Shown: positions 46,648 to 56,363, counted from the first letter of the stretch. The stretch: DNA of 64,000 bases from Verrucomicrobiaceae bacterium (GCA_016713035.1 JADJPW010000001.1:124001-188000); one strand, 5' to 3'. Program-made: numbers and translations. The notes: generated by a model not told the origin, from the letters alone.

Positions 46648-48619
46648 TTAAGGAGTGGGTTTCACTGGCGTCGGCGGTGGAGTGCGCACATCCACCAGCA
46701 GGGCGTCCACTGGCACGAGGTGGCGGTAGATGAAGGCCTGCATCATGTCCTCCGCTGGCACAGCGGTGGAGGTGAAAGTCTGCACCCCATCGCCTGCGGT
46801 GCCGATGATCGTTAGAGCATCGGGTTGTGCGTGGTCTGGACCGCTTGGCACACTGATGGTGACATCCGCAGTATCTTTTCCTTCCGGGACGACGGCGTTT
46901 TTCATTTCAAAACCCTTCGGAGCATCTTTGAGTGCCAGAGTGATAGGGCCAGTGAAGCCGCCATCCCTCAAAGCATGCACAGTGACCCTAGCGGTGGTGC
47001 CAGGTTTGGCACTGAGTGAGGCGGGGGTGATGCGCAGTGAGAAAACACGCTCGGCGATGTGTACTTTGAGCCGATAGGCATTGGTGATGCCACTTTGTCC
47101 CTGAGTGTCACTGACGCGGATGAAGGCTTGGCCATCGGCTGGGAGTTTTACGCTGACGCGTGAGTCCGCGTGATGCGTGGTGAGACCACTGGCGAGGTCT
47201 TCATGGTCATCATTGAAGGCAATCTGATTCCCTTCGTTATCAAAGACAGATAAACTGGAATCCACAGGCGATCCGAGGCGCCGTGCGAAGACCTCAACAA
47301 TCAGCTCATGATTGCCGCGCCCTTTCACGCGGTAGAAGTCAGCCTCGCCGATGGTTTCGATGAGGCCATTGACGATCATGGGCGGCTTCAGCTCCTGGGC
47401 ACCGCCGAGGGTGTTGTTGGGCTCGCGTTCACGCTCTTGCGGCACGCTGTCGATTTGGAAGGGAATGGCGTTGGATGTCAATCCGCCGACTTTGGCCTGC
47501 ATGAGCACGATCCCAGGCTCTTTAGGTGCTTGGTAAGTCGTTTTGAACTCTGAGCCCAGATTCCCCCCCTGGTAGGTGATTTCGACTTTTTCGCCCGCAG
47601 TGGCTCCCAGCGGCGAAATACCCGTGAGGAAGGGTAACTGCCCCAAAGAGATGCGGTATACGAAATCGTCCCGACCACGATAGATCGAATCATGCACGCG
47701 GATGCGGTACAGCCCATCCGCAGGGATTTTGTAGAAAAGCACGGGATCTGGATCAAAGCGGTATCCATCCGAATAGCCGACTTCGAAGCCCTGGTCATCA
47801 TGCAGCGAGACGACACTCTGGAACCAGCCAGGCACGGCATCCGCCAGATACGGGATCAAGCTGCGTGCGTGCATGGCGAGCACGACACGCTCATCCTTTT
47901 TTGCTGTGAAGGTGAATTCATCCACCTCGCCAGGCATGATGCGGCCATTGAGTGTCACGGGCAGTGTTACGGACTCATTGAAGACACGTTTGTTCTTCAC
48001 TGCATCCATGCCACCACGGTATTTTTCGAGATCAAACTCACGCGGCGGCTCTGCCTCACGGTATTCTGGCAACTGGCCGACGACGAAGCGCATGGGATTG
48101 CTCAGGCCCCAGGGTGTTCGCACACGTAGGTGGCGCAGGCCTGGCTCGGCTGTCTCCGAGATCGTGATCTGCACGCGGACGTTTTCACCGATCTGGGTAT
48201 TGAGCTGCTGCTTCGGGTCATTGCGACGACGATCATACTCCATCATCAGGCGCAGATTTTTCTCCGTGAGATCCGCTTCACGGAGCAGTTTACGAATGAG
48301 GGCCAGTTTTTTGATCTGCGGGCACTTCACCAGTGCGGCCCATGTCACGTAGTTTTGCCTGCACGTCGCGGAGGCGGTCGCGGTAGTCGTCGATGATCTG
48401 CGCAGAGGGCAGCTTGTCGTGTTCCAACACTTTACCACTCACACCGGAGCCTGAGACGATGACTTCCGTCTTTTCATCGAGATACTGCCCCCCGATGGAG
48501 ACCTCTAAGCTGCTACTAAACTGCCCACCCGCAGGATACACGTAACCGATGCGTGGCGCTGGCTGCGCCTGTGCGGTGGCGCAGCCAAATAGGCATAAAA
48601 GAATGACTCGCAGTTTCAT
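46648..48619 (-). CDS. PPC-domain secreted protein with IPT/TIG-like repeats, frame broken once
   Basis: A signal peptide (MKLRVILLCLFGCATAQAQ) is followed by beta domains, two bacterial pre-peptidase C-terminal (PPC) type domains (FTFTAKKDERVVLAMHARS, DFYRVKGRGNHELIVEVFARR) and a late Ig-like region. The frame starting at 48619 is lost at a run of six T (48307-48312), where one extra base explains the switch; removal gives 656 residues. Such proteins accompany DUF1553/DUF1501 pairs in Planctomycetes and Verrucomicrobia, as here. The role is unknown, probably carbohydrate binding at the cell surface. Confidence 0.78.
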
Positions 48620-48632
48620 GATTTGGCTCCGA

Positions 48633-50024
48633 TCAGATGAGTTCTTTGAGCAGTCCGCCCATGGGCACTTTTTCTTCTTTGCCTGGCACAACGAGTGTCG
48701 GTGTGCCGAGAGGGTGCGGTAGCGGTGCGTCCGCTGGGATGCCTAGCTGGCCGTAGATGCTACCGATCACGTCAGCAGGGTACACAGGACGCTCCGCGAC
48801 TTCTTCCCCTGTGGCGTTCGATTTGCCAAGAACCTGCCCGCCTTTGAATCCACCACCCGCGAGCAGGGAGGAGAAGCATTTGCCGAAATGATGCCTGCCA
48901 CCATTCCAGGGCGACTCATTGGCCACTTTCGGCGTGCGACCGAATTCGCCCGTGCACCACACGATGGTGCTTTCCAGCAGCCCGTGCTCAGAAAGATCTG
49001 CCAACAACGCGGCGAGCCCCTGATCAAGCTCTGGCAGCTTGCGGTTCATGATCTGGAAGTGCTGCTTGTGCGTATCCCAGCCCTGGTAGTTGATGGTGAT
49101 GAAGGGAACGCCTTTTTCGACGAGCCGTCGTGCCATGAGGCAGCTCTGACCGAAGGTGTTGCGTCCATAGCGGTCTCGCATCTCGTCTTTTTCCTGACTG
49201 AGATCGAAGAGCTTCCCGGCATCGCCAAGGATGAGCTCATAGGCCTGCTGTTCGGACTCAACGACGGTTTTCAGCGTCGCATTGCCGGGCAATGCACCTC
49301 CGAGGGTATTGAGGCTGCCCATGAGTTTACGACGCTCCTTTTGATGCTCCTCGCTGATGTCTGGCGTGACAATGCCCTCGACCGCGAAAGGCGTCCGAGC
49401 TGGATCGCCACCCGTAGCAAAAGGCTTGTAGCGTGGCCCGAGAAAGCCTGCCTCCGAAAAGCGGCCCTGCGGCTGCGTGAGCACGACGTAGGGCGGTATG
49501 AGCCCCTTATAACCTGCGTCGTATCCTTTGAAATAACTGACCACCGCTCCCAAGCCAGGGAACACATCACGCTCAGAGGCTCGGCCTGTCTGCACGAGGT
49601 AGGCGGCGGTTTCATGGCCGTTATTGCCATGTGTCATGCTTCGAATGAGGGAGTATTTATCCGCACACTTGGCGAGCTGCGGCATGAGCTGACCGATGCG
49701 AATGCCACTGACATTCGTCTCCAACGTCTGGTCCAGTGCACCCGTAAACTCACGCCCGGCCTCTGGCTTCGGATCAAAGGTGTCGATATGGCAAGGCCCA
49801 CCCCACAGCCAGATTTGGATGACGGACTTGGCTTTACCGTCTTTGGCGATGGTCGTGGCACGTGGAGCGGCCTGGATGCCAATGGGCTCCATCAGTAGCA
49901 GACCGGCGGAGCCATAGATGCTACGCCGCATGGCCTCGCGGCGTGAAAAAGGTGCCCCGCCCATGCGCTGAGTGAGGCGGAGCACGTCGCGTGCCGTTTC
50001 AAAGGATGGTGTGGAGGTGTTCAT
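48633..50024 (-). CDS. DUF1501 family protein
   Basis: The 463-residue product shows the DUF1501 landmarks: a twin-arginine-like leader region (RREAMRRSIYG), QIWLWGGPCHIDTFDPKP near residue 72, GEFGRTP near 365, and GGRHHFGKCFS after it. It follows the DUF1549/1553 gene with a gap of 24 bases, the usual pairing, and precedes the PPC-domain gene. The enzymatic role, if any, is not established. Confidence 0.88.
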   Translation of the reverse strand: MNTSTPSFETARDVLRLTQRMGGAPFSRREAMRRSIYGSAGLLLMEPIGIQAAPRATTIAKDGKAKSVIQIWLWGGPCHIDTFDPKPEAGREFTGALDQTLETNVSGIRIGQLMPQLAKCADKYSLIRSMTHGNNGHETAAYLVQTGRASERDVFPGLGAVVSYFKGYDAGYKGLIPPYVVLTQPQGRFSEAGFLGPRYKPFATGGDPARTPFAVEGIVTPDISEEHQKERRKLMGSLNTLGGALPGNATLKTVVESEQQAYELILGDAGKLFDLSQEKDEMRDRYGRNTFGQSCLMARRLVEKGVPFITINYQGWDTHKQHFQIMNRKLPELDQGLAALLADLSEHGLLESTIVWCTGEFGRTPKVANESPWNGGRHHFGKCFSSLLAGGGFKGGQVLGKSNATGEEVAERPVYPADVIGSIYGQLGIPADAPLPHPLGTPTLVVPGKEEKVPMGGLLKELI

Positions 50025-50048
50025 GGCGTTCGCTATTGGGTTGTAGGT

Positions 50049-51629
50049 TCAATGATTGAAGTAAAACTCCGGTTGATTGATGAGCGCCCACACGATGTCT
50101 GCCGCCAGTGAGCTGCCACTGGAGTAGGTGGCAGTCATGTGTGCTTTGAGCGTTTCGATCTCCTGGGTAGTGGGCGCACGAGCCAGGAGGGTGTGATAAA
50201 TTTTATCTGCGAGTTTGTTCAGATCATGATCCCCGCCGTCCGCCTCTGTGACGAGCGGACACTCTTTGATTTTGCCAAGCACATGGCTGGAGTTTAGCAG
50301 ATGCAGGCGCTGTGGTGGGCTGGTGCTCTGATTGCGTTCTGAATCATAGCCTGTGTCACGCGGTGGCCGACCAAATAGCTCTAAAAACGAGCTGGTAATG
50401 CTGCCATCCGCCAGGGCGATGCCGCGCACATTTTCTGGGATAAAGGTGAAGGGCTCTGGAATGGGGCTGCTATAGGTTTCCTTGGTCGCCGTAATCTGAT
50501 TGAGCGCATCAATGAGCACTTCAGCCTCTAAACGGCGCAGCGGATAGTGTGCAAAATGCGCTACTGCGGCTGCTGTATCCTGCACGGGCACGGAGGAGAG
50601 CTGGAAGACCTGCGAGTTCAAAATGATGCGGAAGAGATGCCGCAGATCGCATTTGGACGTGGCAAACTCCTTTTCCAAAAAAGCCAACAGCGCGGGATTT
50701 GATGGCAGATTATCCGCCCGAAAGTCATCCGGCTCATGCACGATGCCGCGTCCCATCAGCCAGCCCCAAATGCGGTTCGCCCAGTTTTTGCTGAACCACG
50801 GATTCTCCGGTCGCAGCAGCCATTCGGAAAAAATAGCCCGTGGGTCCTCCAATCCCGTTTTGATATTCACCGCAAGACCATCCGGCATCATGGCATGCTT
50901 GGTGAGGCCATCTTTATCCGCCGTGGGATCGAAGTACACGATCTCCTCTTTCCACTCCGCCGTGGACTTGAAGGCGACTTGCGCGAAGAAGCCAGACATA
51001 GCCTCCAGCTTCTTCACAGGCCACTTATCCGCACGCTCACCCATAAAAGTGAGCGCCACCGTAGCGGCAATCCCCTTCGGACTGCGATCCTGCATGGCGC
51101 GGTAAAAATTCACTTCGCCTTCGCGGAAGTTGCTACCGTTGGCGAGCAGCAGTTGTCGCGTGAAAAGGTGCAGCGGCTTATTTTCACGTACGCTGGTATG
51201 GATAAAGCGATGATAGGCCTGCACGGCATTGGGCCACAGTTTGATGGGAAACTCTGCCTTCACGCGCAGGATGTCGCCGAACTTCATCGCCCAAAAATCG
51301 GTGAATTCAGGCCGCTGGAGAAGGATCTCGATGAGCTGCGCCCTCTTGTCTGGCTGCTTTGCAGCCGCAAATCCCCGCGCCTCCTGCTCTGTCGGCAATG
51401 TGCCGATCACGGTCAAAAACGCACGACGCACGAACACCGCGTCGGAGCTCAAATTGGCCGGTTTCAGACCAAGTTCGGTCAGTTGTGTCAAAACAAGCTC
51501 GTCGATGCGCTCATGCGGCTTCAGCTCTGCGCCGATTTTTGCCACGGGCGGCCCCAAATCATACACTGGAGCCTCTGCTGCTATGGCGGGCGTGAGTGCG
51601 AGCAAAAGAAAGGTGAGCGCCTTTTTCAT
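50049..51629 (-). CDS. DUF1549/DUF1553 protein (short form without PSCyt1)
   Basis: A signal peptide is followed by a DUF1549 domain (~40-240; no CxxCH haem motif, unlike the gene at 7355) and DUF1553 (~270-520) with ENPWFSKNWANRIWGWLMGRG and the NQSTSPPQRLHLLNSSH stretch. At 526 residues it is a compact member. Its start overlaps the stop of the RidA-like gene by ATGA, so the four genes RidA-like, DUF1549/1553, DUF1501 and PPC form one transcription unit. Confidence 0.88.
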   Translation of the reverse strand: MKKALTFLLLALTPAIAAEAPVYDLGPPVAKIGAELKPHERIDELVLTQLTELGLKPANLSSDAVFVRRAFLTVIGTLPTEQEARGFAAAKQPDKRAQLIEILLQRPEFTDFWAMKFGDILRVKAEFPIKLWPNAVQAYHRFIHTSVRENKPLHLFTRQLLLANGSNFREGEVNFYRAMQDRSPKGIAATVALTFMGERADKWPVKKLEAMSGFFAQVAFKSTAEWKEEIVYFDPTADKDGLTKHAMMPDGLAVNIKTGLEDPRAIFSEWLLRPENPWFSKNWANRIWGWLMGRGIVHEPDDFRADNLPSNPALLAFLEKEFATSKCDLRHLFRIILNSQVFQLSSVPVQDTAAAVAHFAHYPLRRLEAEVLIDALNQITATKETYSSPIPEPFTFIPENVRGIALADGSITSSFLELFGRPPRDTGYDSERNQSTSPPQRLHLLNSSHVLGKIKECPLVTEADGGDHDLNKLADKIYHTLLARAPTTQEIETLKAHMTATYSSGSSLAADIVWALINQPEFYFNH

Positions 51630-52978
51630 GAAGCACCTCCTTTGGACGGTGAGTTCCGCTCGAGAATACGTGAGAAGGCCACACCTTCGATCTCGACCAG
51701 CAAATCTGGCCTACACACATCCGCCTGGGCATAAATCGTCGGCAGCGCACCCTAGCCGTCGCTCACACACAGCGCGGACTTTTTCAAAATCCTCTGCGTG
51801 CTTCACATAAACATGGATCTTTGCCAAATCATCCAGCGTCGCGCCCACATCCGCCCATCCGAGTCGGGCGAAATTCTCCGCAGAGATGAGCCGCTCGATA
51901 TTGGTCAGCGTCTGCTCCGTTTGCTTTCCTGCATCACCTGGGTGGACGGTCTCTGCATTCACGATGCTAGCCGTGCCAGAGACCCATGTGGTCACATGGT
52001 CTCCTGCCCGCACAGCCATCGCACGTGCGAATTTTGGACTCTTCGCAGAATACTCCTTCGGGTAATCGAAGGCAGAGGTTTGTAGCGGATTCTCCAGCGC
52101 CAAAAGCGAGACATCCGTGCGCTCGGTTTGCAGCGCCATGCAGGCTGTGATCAGACCGTGGCAATGCGTGCCAATGCCTGTACTAGCCGGATAAACGGCG
52201 TAGCCTGGATGCACCACCGGTACAGGCCGGTTATCGAAGGCGATATTGGCAAAAAGTCCGTGCGGGCCCGATTCAGCTCACGGTAACGCTCCACGCCGTC
52301 CACCACCTCGGTGATGCATCCCTGGTAGAGCCACACCCGCACCACATCCTCAAAGGCCGCTCCAGCCTCCGCGAGCACGCGGCGCATGCTCTCAAAGGCC
52401 TCCAGCGACTGCTCATAGGCTGTGCGTCCCTCACGGTGCAAGGACCCGCCTGAGGCATAAATCCAGCGCATCCCATCATAGCTCACCGTCACCAGATGCT
52501 CGCCGTGGTAGTCCACTTTTGCCGTGCTAGCACTCACCGCCCAGGCTTCGATGGCAAGTCCCCTGCCCTCACACGGTGGCTGCACCACAAACAACGTCAG
52601 CGGCATGCGTTCCCCATAATAAGCCTCAAAAATCTGCTTCGCCGCAGGCACATCCGCACGGTCACGGATGAAAACAGTCTGCATCGTCACCGCCATTGGC
52701 TCCCCCTGCTGTCGCAATATCGCACGGATCGTAGAAACAGCCTCCCAGGCCTCATCACGGAAGTCACCCCCACCCTCCGGCGTCACCATCATGGCCACGC
52801 GCTTCACATTGCCCAAATCGACCACCGTGTGATGCTGCTGACCGATGAGATGCGACGGAAATACCCTTCCCACGTTCGCAACGCCCAGTGGAGCCCCCTT
52901 CTCTGCATTCTCTCCCAGCAGTCTCCTATCTGGCGCGAGGCTGTGACTGATAAGACCATCAACGTGAACATGAGACAT
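51626..52978 (-). CDS. Multi-domain RidA/YjgF-like protein, frame broken twice
   Basis: RidA-type domains are enamine/imine deaminases or chorismatase-like proteins. Two halves are visible: an N-terminal one with AMTVMQTVFIRD-like strands and a C-terminal one ending with TIYAQADVCRPDLLVEIEG, the hallmark RidA end. The overall layout recalls FkbO/Hyg5 chorismatase-like proteins. Two opposite single-base shifts are present: a missing base in the A run 52251-52255 and an extra one near 51750-51752. Correcting them gives 450 residues ending in a TGA that overlaps the next ATG. The intact C-terminal protein motif after correction supports sequencing error or very recent damage. Confidence 0.75.
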
Positions 52979-53186
52979 GGGGTAAGGGTTCTAGGAAGTA
53001 GGCTGCGGACCCTCTGCCTCCGGCCGGAGACAGACAGCTCCACAGTTCACAACGAGCAACCCTGTAAACGTATGTTGCTGAGTGCTGTGCCGACCTTGCG
53101 TTCAGCCAGCAGAGCACCTGAGCGATTTACCCCCCAGGGAAGTCCTAAACGCCGAGATTATGCCCCTTTATGTCCGTCGAAGTCAC

Positions 53187-53408
53187 TCACGACCGCGCCA
53201 GCCCCAGATACGCCTTCGCGTTCGCGTCGCAGATGTTTTTGACCATCTGGCCGACGAGGGCTTTCGTCGTTCGGGACGTGGCCGTTTTCGATGTCGTTGC
53301 CGAGGAGGTTGCAGAGGTGCGGCGGAAGTATTCGTGGCGGGGAAGCTCATGAAGCTGCGGCTTGTCGGTGGGCATGCCGATGAAGCAGCTGAGGAGGCCG
53401 AGGGCGTT
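53187..53408 (-). pseudogene. Diverged copy 1 of the uxaC 3' end
   Basis: About 220 bp match the end of the intact uxaC (57978 onward), starting exactly at the uxaC stop codon (TCACGACC on the plus strand). The final codons still read VKNICDANAKAYLGLARS, but frameshifts destroy the part before. The homology ends at the edge of the 21-bp minisatellite. This is the most diverged of the three tail copies. Confidence 0.8.
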
Positions 53409-53757
53409 AAATGCCAAAGCACAGAACCGTCCTGCCAAAGCGCAGCGCGGGGATGTCAAAGCGCAACGCGGGAATGCCAAAGCACAGAACCATTCTGTCA
53501 AAGTGCAACGTGGGAATGTCGAAGCGCAGAACCATTCTGCCAAAGCGCAGCGCGGAAATGTCAAAACGCAGAACCATTTTGCTAAAGCGCAGTGCGGGAA
53601 TGCCAAAGCGCAGCGCGGGAATGCCAAAGCGCAGCGCGGGAATGCCAAAGCGCAGAGCGGGAGTGCCAAAGCGCAGAATAATTCTGTCAAAGCACGGCGT
53701 GGGAATGTCAAAGTGCAGAACCACTCTGTCAAAGCGCAGCGCGGGAATGTCAAGCAC
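53409..53757. repeat. 21-bp minisatellite, about 16.5 copies
   Basis: A tandem array of a 21-bp unit (GGGAATGCCAAAGCGCAGCGC and variants). Read in one plus frame it gives heptads of the NAKAQRG type. Units alternate between two sub-types, one with CAGCGCGGG and one with CAGAACCATTCT, and three neighbouring units near 53600-53650 are almost identical. Because the unit is a multiple of three and lacks stop codons, several frames on both strands stay open over it; I regard these ORFs as by-products. No CRISPR-like spacers are present. Confidence 0.85.
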
Positions 53758-53937
53758 CGTAGAGAGGATGGTGCGGCGACACCTCCTCGCCAATCCCCCA
53801 AAACCGGCCAGCGCATTCCGATGGCGGCGGTTTTACCTATCGGGCAGACTTGGGGCTGAAGGGGGGCTTTTCCATTCACGGACCACCGGGCGTTCAGCGT
53901 CTGGCAGTAGGCTGCAAGAAAGCCGTGCTCAACTATC

Positions 53938-54405
53938 ATGCTCAAAGGTACCCGCCGCACCTTCGCTGGCGACGACGCCCAACTCGCCGCCTTCGGCATC
54001 GGCCAGAACCTCAGCAACGCCGTCACATGCGAGCTCATCCGCGTCGCCAAATGCGCCCGCGATCAATTGACCGGCACTCCGCCAAAAATCGTCCTCAAAG
54101 GCGTCATCGCCGCCGAGATCACCGCCATCGCCACCCTGGCGGATGCCTACGACCAAGCCAACTGGGCCCAATCCCAAGCCCAACAAACTGCCAGCACCCT
54201 CCTCCAAGACCTCCGCCCCTCGTCCAACAAAACATCAACCCCGCCCGCCGCGAACTCCACCTCACCGCCGACCTGGCCTCCCCCAGCGAGTCAAAACGAA
54301 CGCCGCCCACCGAAACCCTTCGGCCTACAGCCGGGTCGGCTGTTGGTGTGCCATCAAATCTCTCATTGCCTCCCTTGCTCACTCGAAAATTGTGGGCGAA
54401 TCTGA
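53938..54405 (+). pseudogene. Decayed conserved ORF, copy 1 (helical protein, family not recognised)
   Basis: The frame starts with MLKGTRRTFAGDDAQLA and encodes a mostly helical, Ala/Gln-rich protein. Comparison with the copy at 55745-56052 shows that the ancestral frame is interrupted near 54213 and 54290 by two compensating one-base differences. After correction both copies read RRELxLTAD and then FGLQPGRL. I do not recognise the family. It is followed by the long palindrome at 54387-54419. The 180 bp upstream (53758-53937) hold no gene I can support. Confidence 0.45.
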
Positions 54406-54431
54406 TTCGCCCACAATTTATAGTGACTAAA
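54125..54431. repeat. Duplicated block B, copy 1 (partner 55745-56052)
   Basis: About 300 bp are shared with 55745-56052 at high similarity, covering the end of the helical ORF, the palindrome and the motif GTGACTAAA. In both places the block lies downstream of a uxaC tail copy and just before a small membrane-protein gene. Confidence 0.8.
54387..54419. terminator. 33-bp near-perfect palindrome, possible bidirectional terminator
   Basis: Arms of 16 bp (core GTGGGCGAATC/GATTCGCCCAC, extended by AAATT/AATTT) flank a single T. The AT-rich ends on both sides would give U tracts in either direction. A copy with 11-bp perfect arms is at 56013-56035. A recombination or replication role is also possible. 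Confidence 0.5.
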
Positions 54432-54447
54432 CAAAGTTCTCCAAGAA

Positions 54448-54744
54448 ATGAAGACCATTGCAAAAGTAGCGCGATCAGTCGCCAGACACATCGCATTTCG
54501 CATTGGAGTTGTAGTCGCATCGGCAGCACTCACGGCTAGTCTTCTTCTCGGCATCGCAATCAACATTGCATTCATGCAGCCATACGGACCACTGTCACGT
54601 TCTGAGAATCTAGCAGCGATGGTCATTGCGGCAGTCTTTTCTATTCCAATGTTGCTCGGAGTGATAATTCTGCTTCCTCAGAACAGAAAGTGGGTTCGCT
54701 TGGTTGAAACTTTGTTGTTTTCGTTGCTGCTCCGGGTATTTTAG
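54448..54744 (+). CDS. Small membrane protein (cassette-type ORF)
   Basis: The 98-residue protein has two hydrophobic helices (~20-45 and ~60-78) with a basic N-terminus. I do not recognise a family. The gene is more AT-rich than the surrounding chromosome, consistent with foreign origin, and lies directly after block B. Its last part (LLFSLLLRVF) is followed by about 150 bp without a gene. Confidence 0.5.
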   Translation: MKTIAKVARSVARHIAFRIGVVVASAALTASLLLGIAINIAFMQPYGPLSRSENLAAMVIAAVFSIPMLLGVIILLPQNRKWVRLVETLLFSLLLRVF

Positions 54745-54900
54745 CGTCACTATTAGTCACTGGCTATATAGAGACTTTCAGTGAGGGTTTTTTGGATCCT
54801 CCTATGGATGTTCGCTATCGCTGCTTACTGGCTCCTAATCCGCCCGCTACCTATGACGTCGCTAGGCAACATCGCAAAAAAGAAGGAGAAAAAGGCATGC

Positions 54901-54974
54901 GAGGCAACGCGGGTTAACGTCCTTCTTTGAATTCGAGCTTTCATCTCCCGCGTGCCTCCACATCATCGTTAGGC
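54901..54974 (+). other. Partial attC-like site in front of the Imm32-like ORF
   Basis: GAGGCAACGCGGG (54901-54913) pairs with CCCGCGTGCCTC (54947-54958) with one extra A unpaired, as in integron attC stems. After a nine-base spacer comes GTTAGGC (54968-54974), matching the R' consensus GTTRRRY, nine bases before an ATG. The R'' box expected upstream is not recognisable, so the site looks damaged. Confidence 0.4.
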
Positions 54975-54982
54975 AGAAGAAA

Positions 54983-55267
54983 ATGGCCAAACCAAAATAC
55001 ACACTGTCTTTCATCTCCGACGGCAAGGGCCGGCTCGCAGTCCATGCTGACTCGGAGGGACTCGCGCTCTTAATCGCGCAGATCGAGCGTCTGAAGCGGA
55101 AGGTTGATGGCGGATCCTGCGACCACGACCATTTGCACACGGATGCGTGGGCAGGAGATGAGTTATCCGAGACTACGGGATGCGAGAAAGAGGGCGATAT
55201 AATCCACCATGTTAAGATTTATGGATGGACCGAAGAGTGGGCGAAAAAGCACGGATTCAGAAAATGA
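54983..55267 (+). CDS. Imm32-like small protein in a gene cassette
   Basis: The 94-residue protein resembles the Imm32 immunity protein family: an N-terminal strand pair, the helix SEGLALLIAQIERLK, a DHDHLHTD stretch and the C-terminal VKIYGWTEEWAKKHG. It lies exactly between a GTTAGGC box and a complete attC site, the layout of an integron gene cassette with one ORF. Imm32 proteins are predicted to neutralise toxins from contact-dependent systems; no such toxin is visible here. Base composition is more AT-rich than the core genes. Confidence 0.6.
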   Translation: MAKPKYTLSFISDGKGRLAVHADSEGLALLIAQIERLKRKVDGGSCDHDHLHTDAWAGDELSETTGCEKEGDIIHHVKIYGWTEEWAKKHGFRK

Positions 55268-55274
55268 AAACTGA

Positions 55275-55373
55275 GTCTAACAATGGGATGCAGCGAAGAC
55301 GATTTCTTGTCACGGATCGTGCTTACGCACGCTTCGCGCCAAGCAACCGTCTCGCTGATCTTTGACGTTGGGC
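55275..55373 (+). other. Integron attC recombination site (99 bp)
   Basis: R'' GTCTAAC (55275-55281) and R' GTTGGGC (55367-55373) match the consensus RYYYAAC/GTTRRRY. Inside them, GAT-CAGCGA-GACG pairs with CGTC-TCGCTG-ATC, leaving one unpaired G and one unpaired A on the left strand, like the extrahelical bases of genuine attC sites. Spacers of five and six bases separate R and L boxes. The site starts eight bases after the Imm32-like stop. No integron integrase gene is in the window, so this would be a cassette remnant (CALIN). Confidence 0.7.
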
Positions 55374-55383
55374 TCGGGGTGCC

Positions 55384-55664
55384 TCACGACCTCGCCAGCC
55401 CCAAATAGGCCTTCGCATTCGCGTAGCAGATGTTTTTCACCATCTGGCCGACGAGGGCTTCGTCATTCGGTAGGAGGCCGTTTTCGATGTCGGTGCCGAG
55501 GAGGTTACACAACGTGCGGCGGAAGTACTCGTGGCGCGGGAAGCTCATGAAGCTGCGGCTGTCCGTGAGCATGCCGATGAAGCGGCTCAGCAGGCCCAGA
55601 TTGCTCAGCGCATTGATCTGCCACTCCATGCCTTCTTTTGATCGAAGAACCACCAACCGCTGCC
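55384..55664 (-). pseudogene. Diverged copy 2 of the uxaC 3' end
   Basis: 281 bp match intact uxaC from its stop codon up to the GSGWWF region. The frame EGMEWQINALSNLGLLS through AKAYLGLARS is intact at protein level with conservative differences (GTDIENG versus GNDIESG). The same one-base loss after the DQK codons seen in the intact gene is present here too. The copy starts 10 bases after the attC R' box. Confidence 0.88.
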
Positions 55665-55744
55665 GGGTCCTGTTTCGAGGGTAAGCCAAAAGATCGTGCG
55701 TGACATATTCGTCGCGTGTCGAGTAATCTCCAAACGAGCAAAAT

Positions 55745-56052
55745 TCATCGCCACCCAAGCAGCGGCCTACGACCACGCCAACTGGGCCCGATCCCAAAGC
55801 CCAACGAACCGCCAGCGCCCTCCCCCAAGACTTCCGCACCCTCGTCGAACAAAAAATCAACTCCGCCCGCCGCGAACTCAAACTCACCGCCGACATGGCC
55901 TCCCCAGCGAGTCAAAACGAACGCCGCCCAAAGAACCCCTTCGGCCTACAGCCGGGTCGGCTCTCGGTGTGACATCAACTCTTTCATTGCCTTCCTTGAT
56001 CACTGAAAAACTGTGGGCGAATCTGATTCGCCCACACTTTATTGTGACTAAA
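55745..56052. repeat. Duplicated block B, copy 2
   Basis: This block matches 54125-54431. It contains the end of the helical ORF (here with an extra A near 55790 that shifts its frame), the FGLQPGRL stretch ending in a TGA and the palindrome. It is preceded by uxaC tail copy 2 and followed by a small membrane-protein gene. Confidence 0.8.
56013..56035. terminator. Second copy of the GTGGGCGAATC palindrome
   Basis: Perfect 11-bp arms around a single T, with AT-rich flanks. It is placed as in copy 1, between the helical ORF remnant and a small membrane-protein gene. Confidence 0.5.
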
Positions 56053-56078
56053 GAACGTTCGCCCAACTAACAGCGTCC

Positions 56079-56363
56079 ATGCTCCAGTATCTCACGACCT
56101 TTATCGTCTCGCTAGTCTCGGCTGGTGCTGTGATGTTGATTGTGAACAGCCGCATTTCGGATATCACTCGAAAGAGGCACCATTTACTTTTTGCTCTCGG
56201 GGTAGCGGTGGGGGCAACCCTTGCAGAGATTGTCACCGACCTGTGGCATCCACCATACGAACCTCTTGTCCGAGCATGTATCGTCGGCGCTTCAGTAGGA
56301 CTTGTTCCTTTGCTATTTACGCGGAAGAGTCGAACAGATGATATACCAGCCAGACTTGATTAG
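56079..56363 (+). CDS. Small membrane protein (94 aa, cassette-type ORF)
   Basis: The protein has hydrophobic segments at ~5-25, ~35-50 and ~68-80 with a charged C-terminal tail. I do not recognise the family. It occupies the same relative position behind block B as the unrelated 98-residue membrane protein at 54448, as if two different cargo genes had been attached to the same module. Composition is AT-richer than the core genome. Confidence 0.5.
   Translation: MLQYLTTFIVSLVSAGAVMLIVNSRISDITRKRHHLLFALGVAVGATLAEIVTDLWHPPYEPLVRACIVGASVGLVPLLFTRKSRTDDIPARLD

Noticed and set aside
53409..53757. CRISPR array
   Set aside because: The 21-bp units are directly adjacent with no spacers, and no cas gene is present; it is a minisatellite.
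53187..54050. Minus-strand ORF of 287 codons across the tail copy and minisatellite
   Set aside because: It is open only because the repeat has no stops; it joins unrelated segments.
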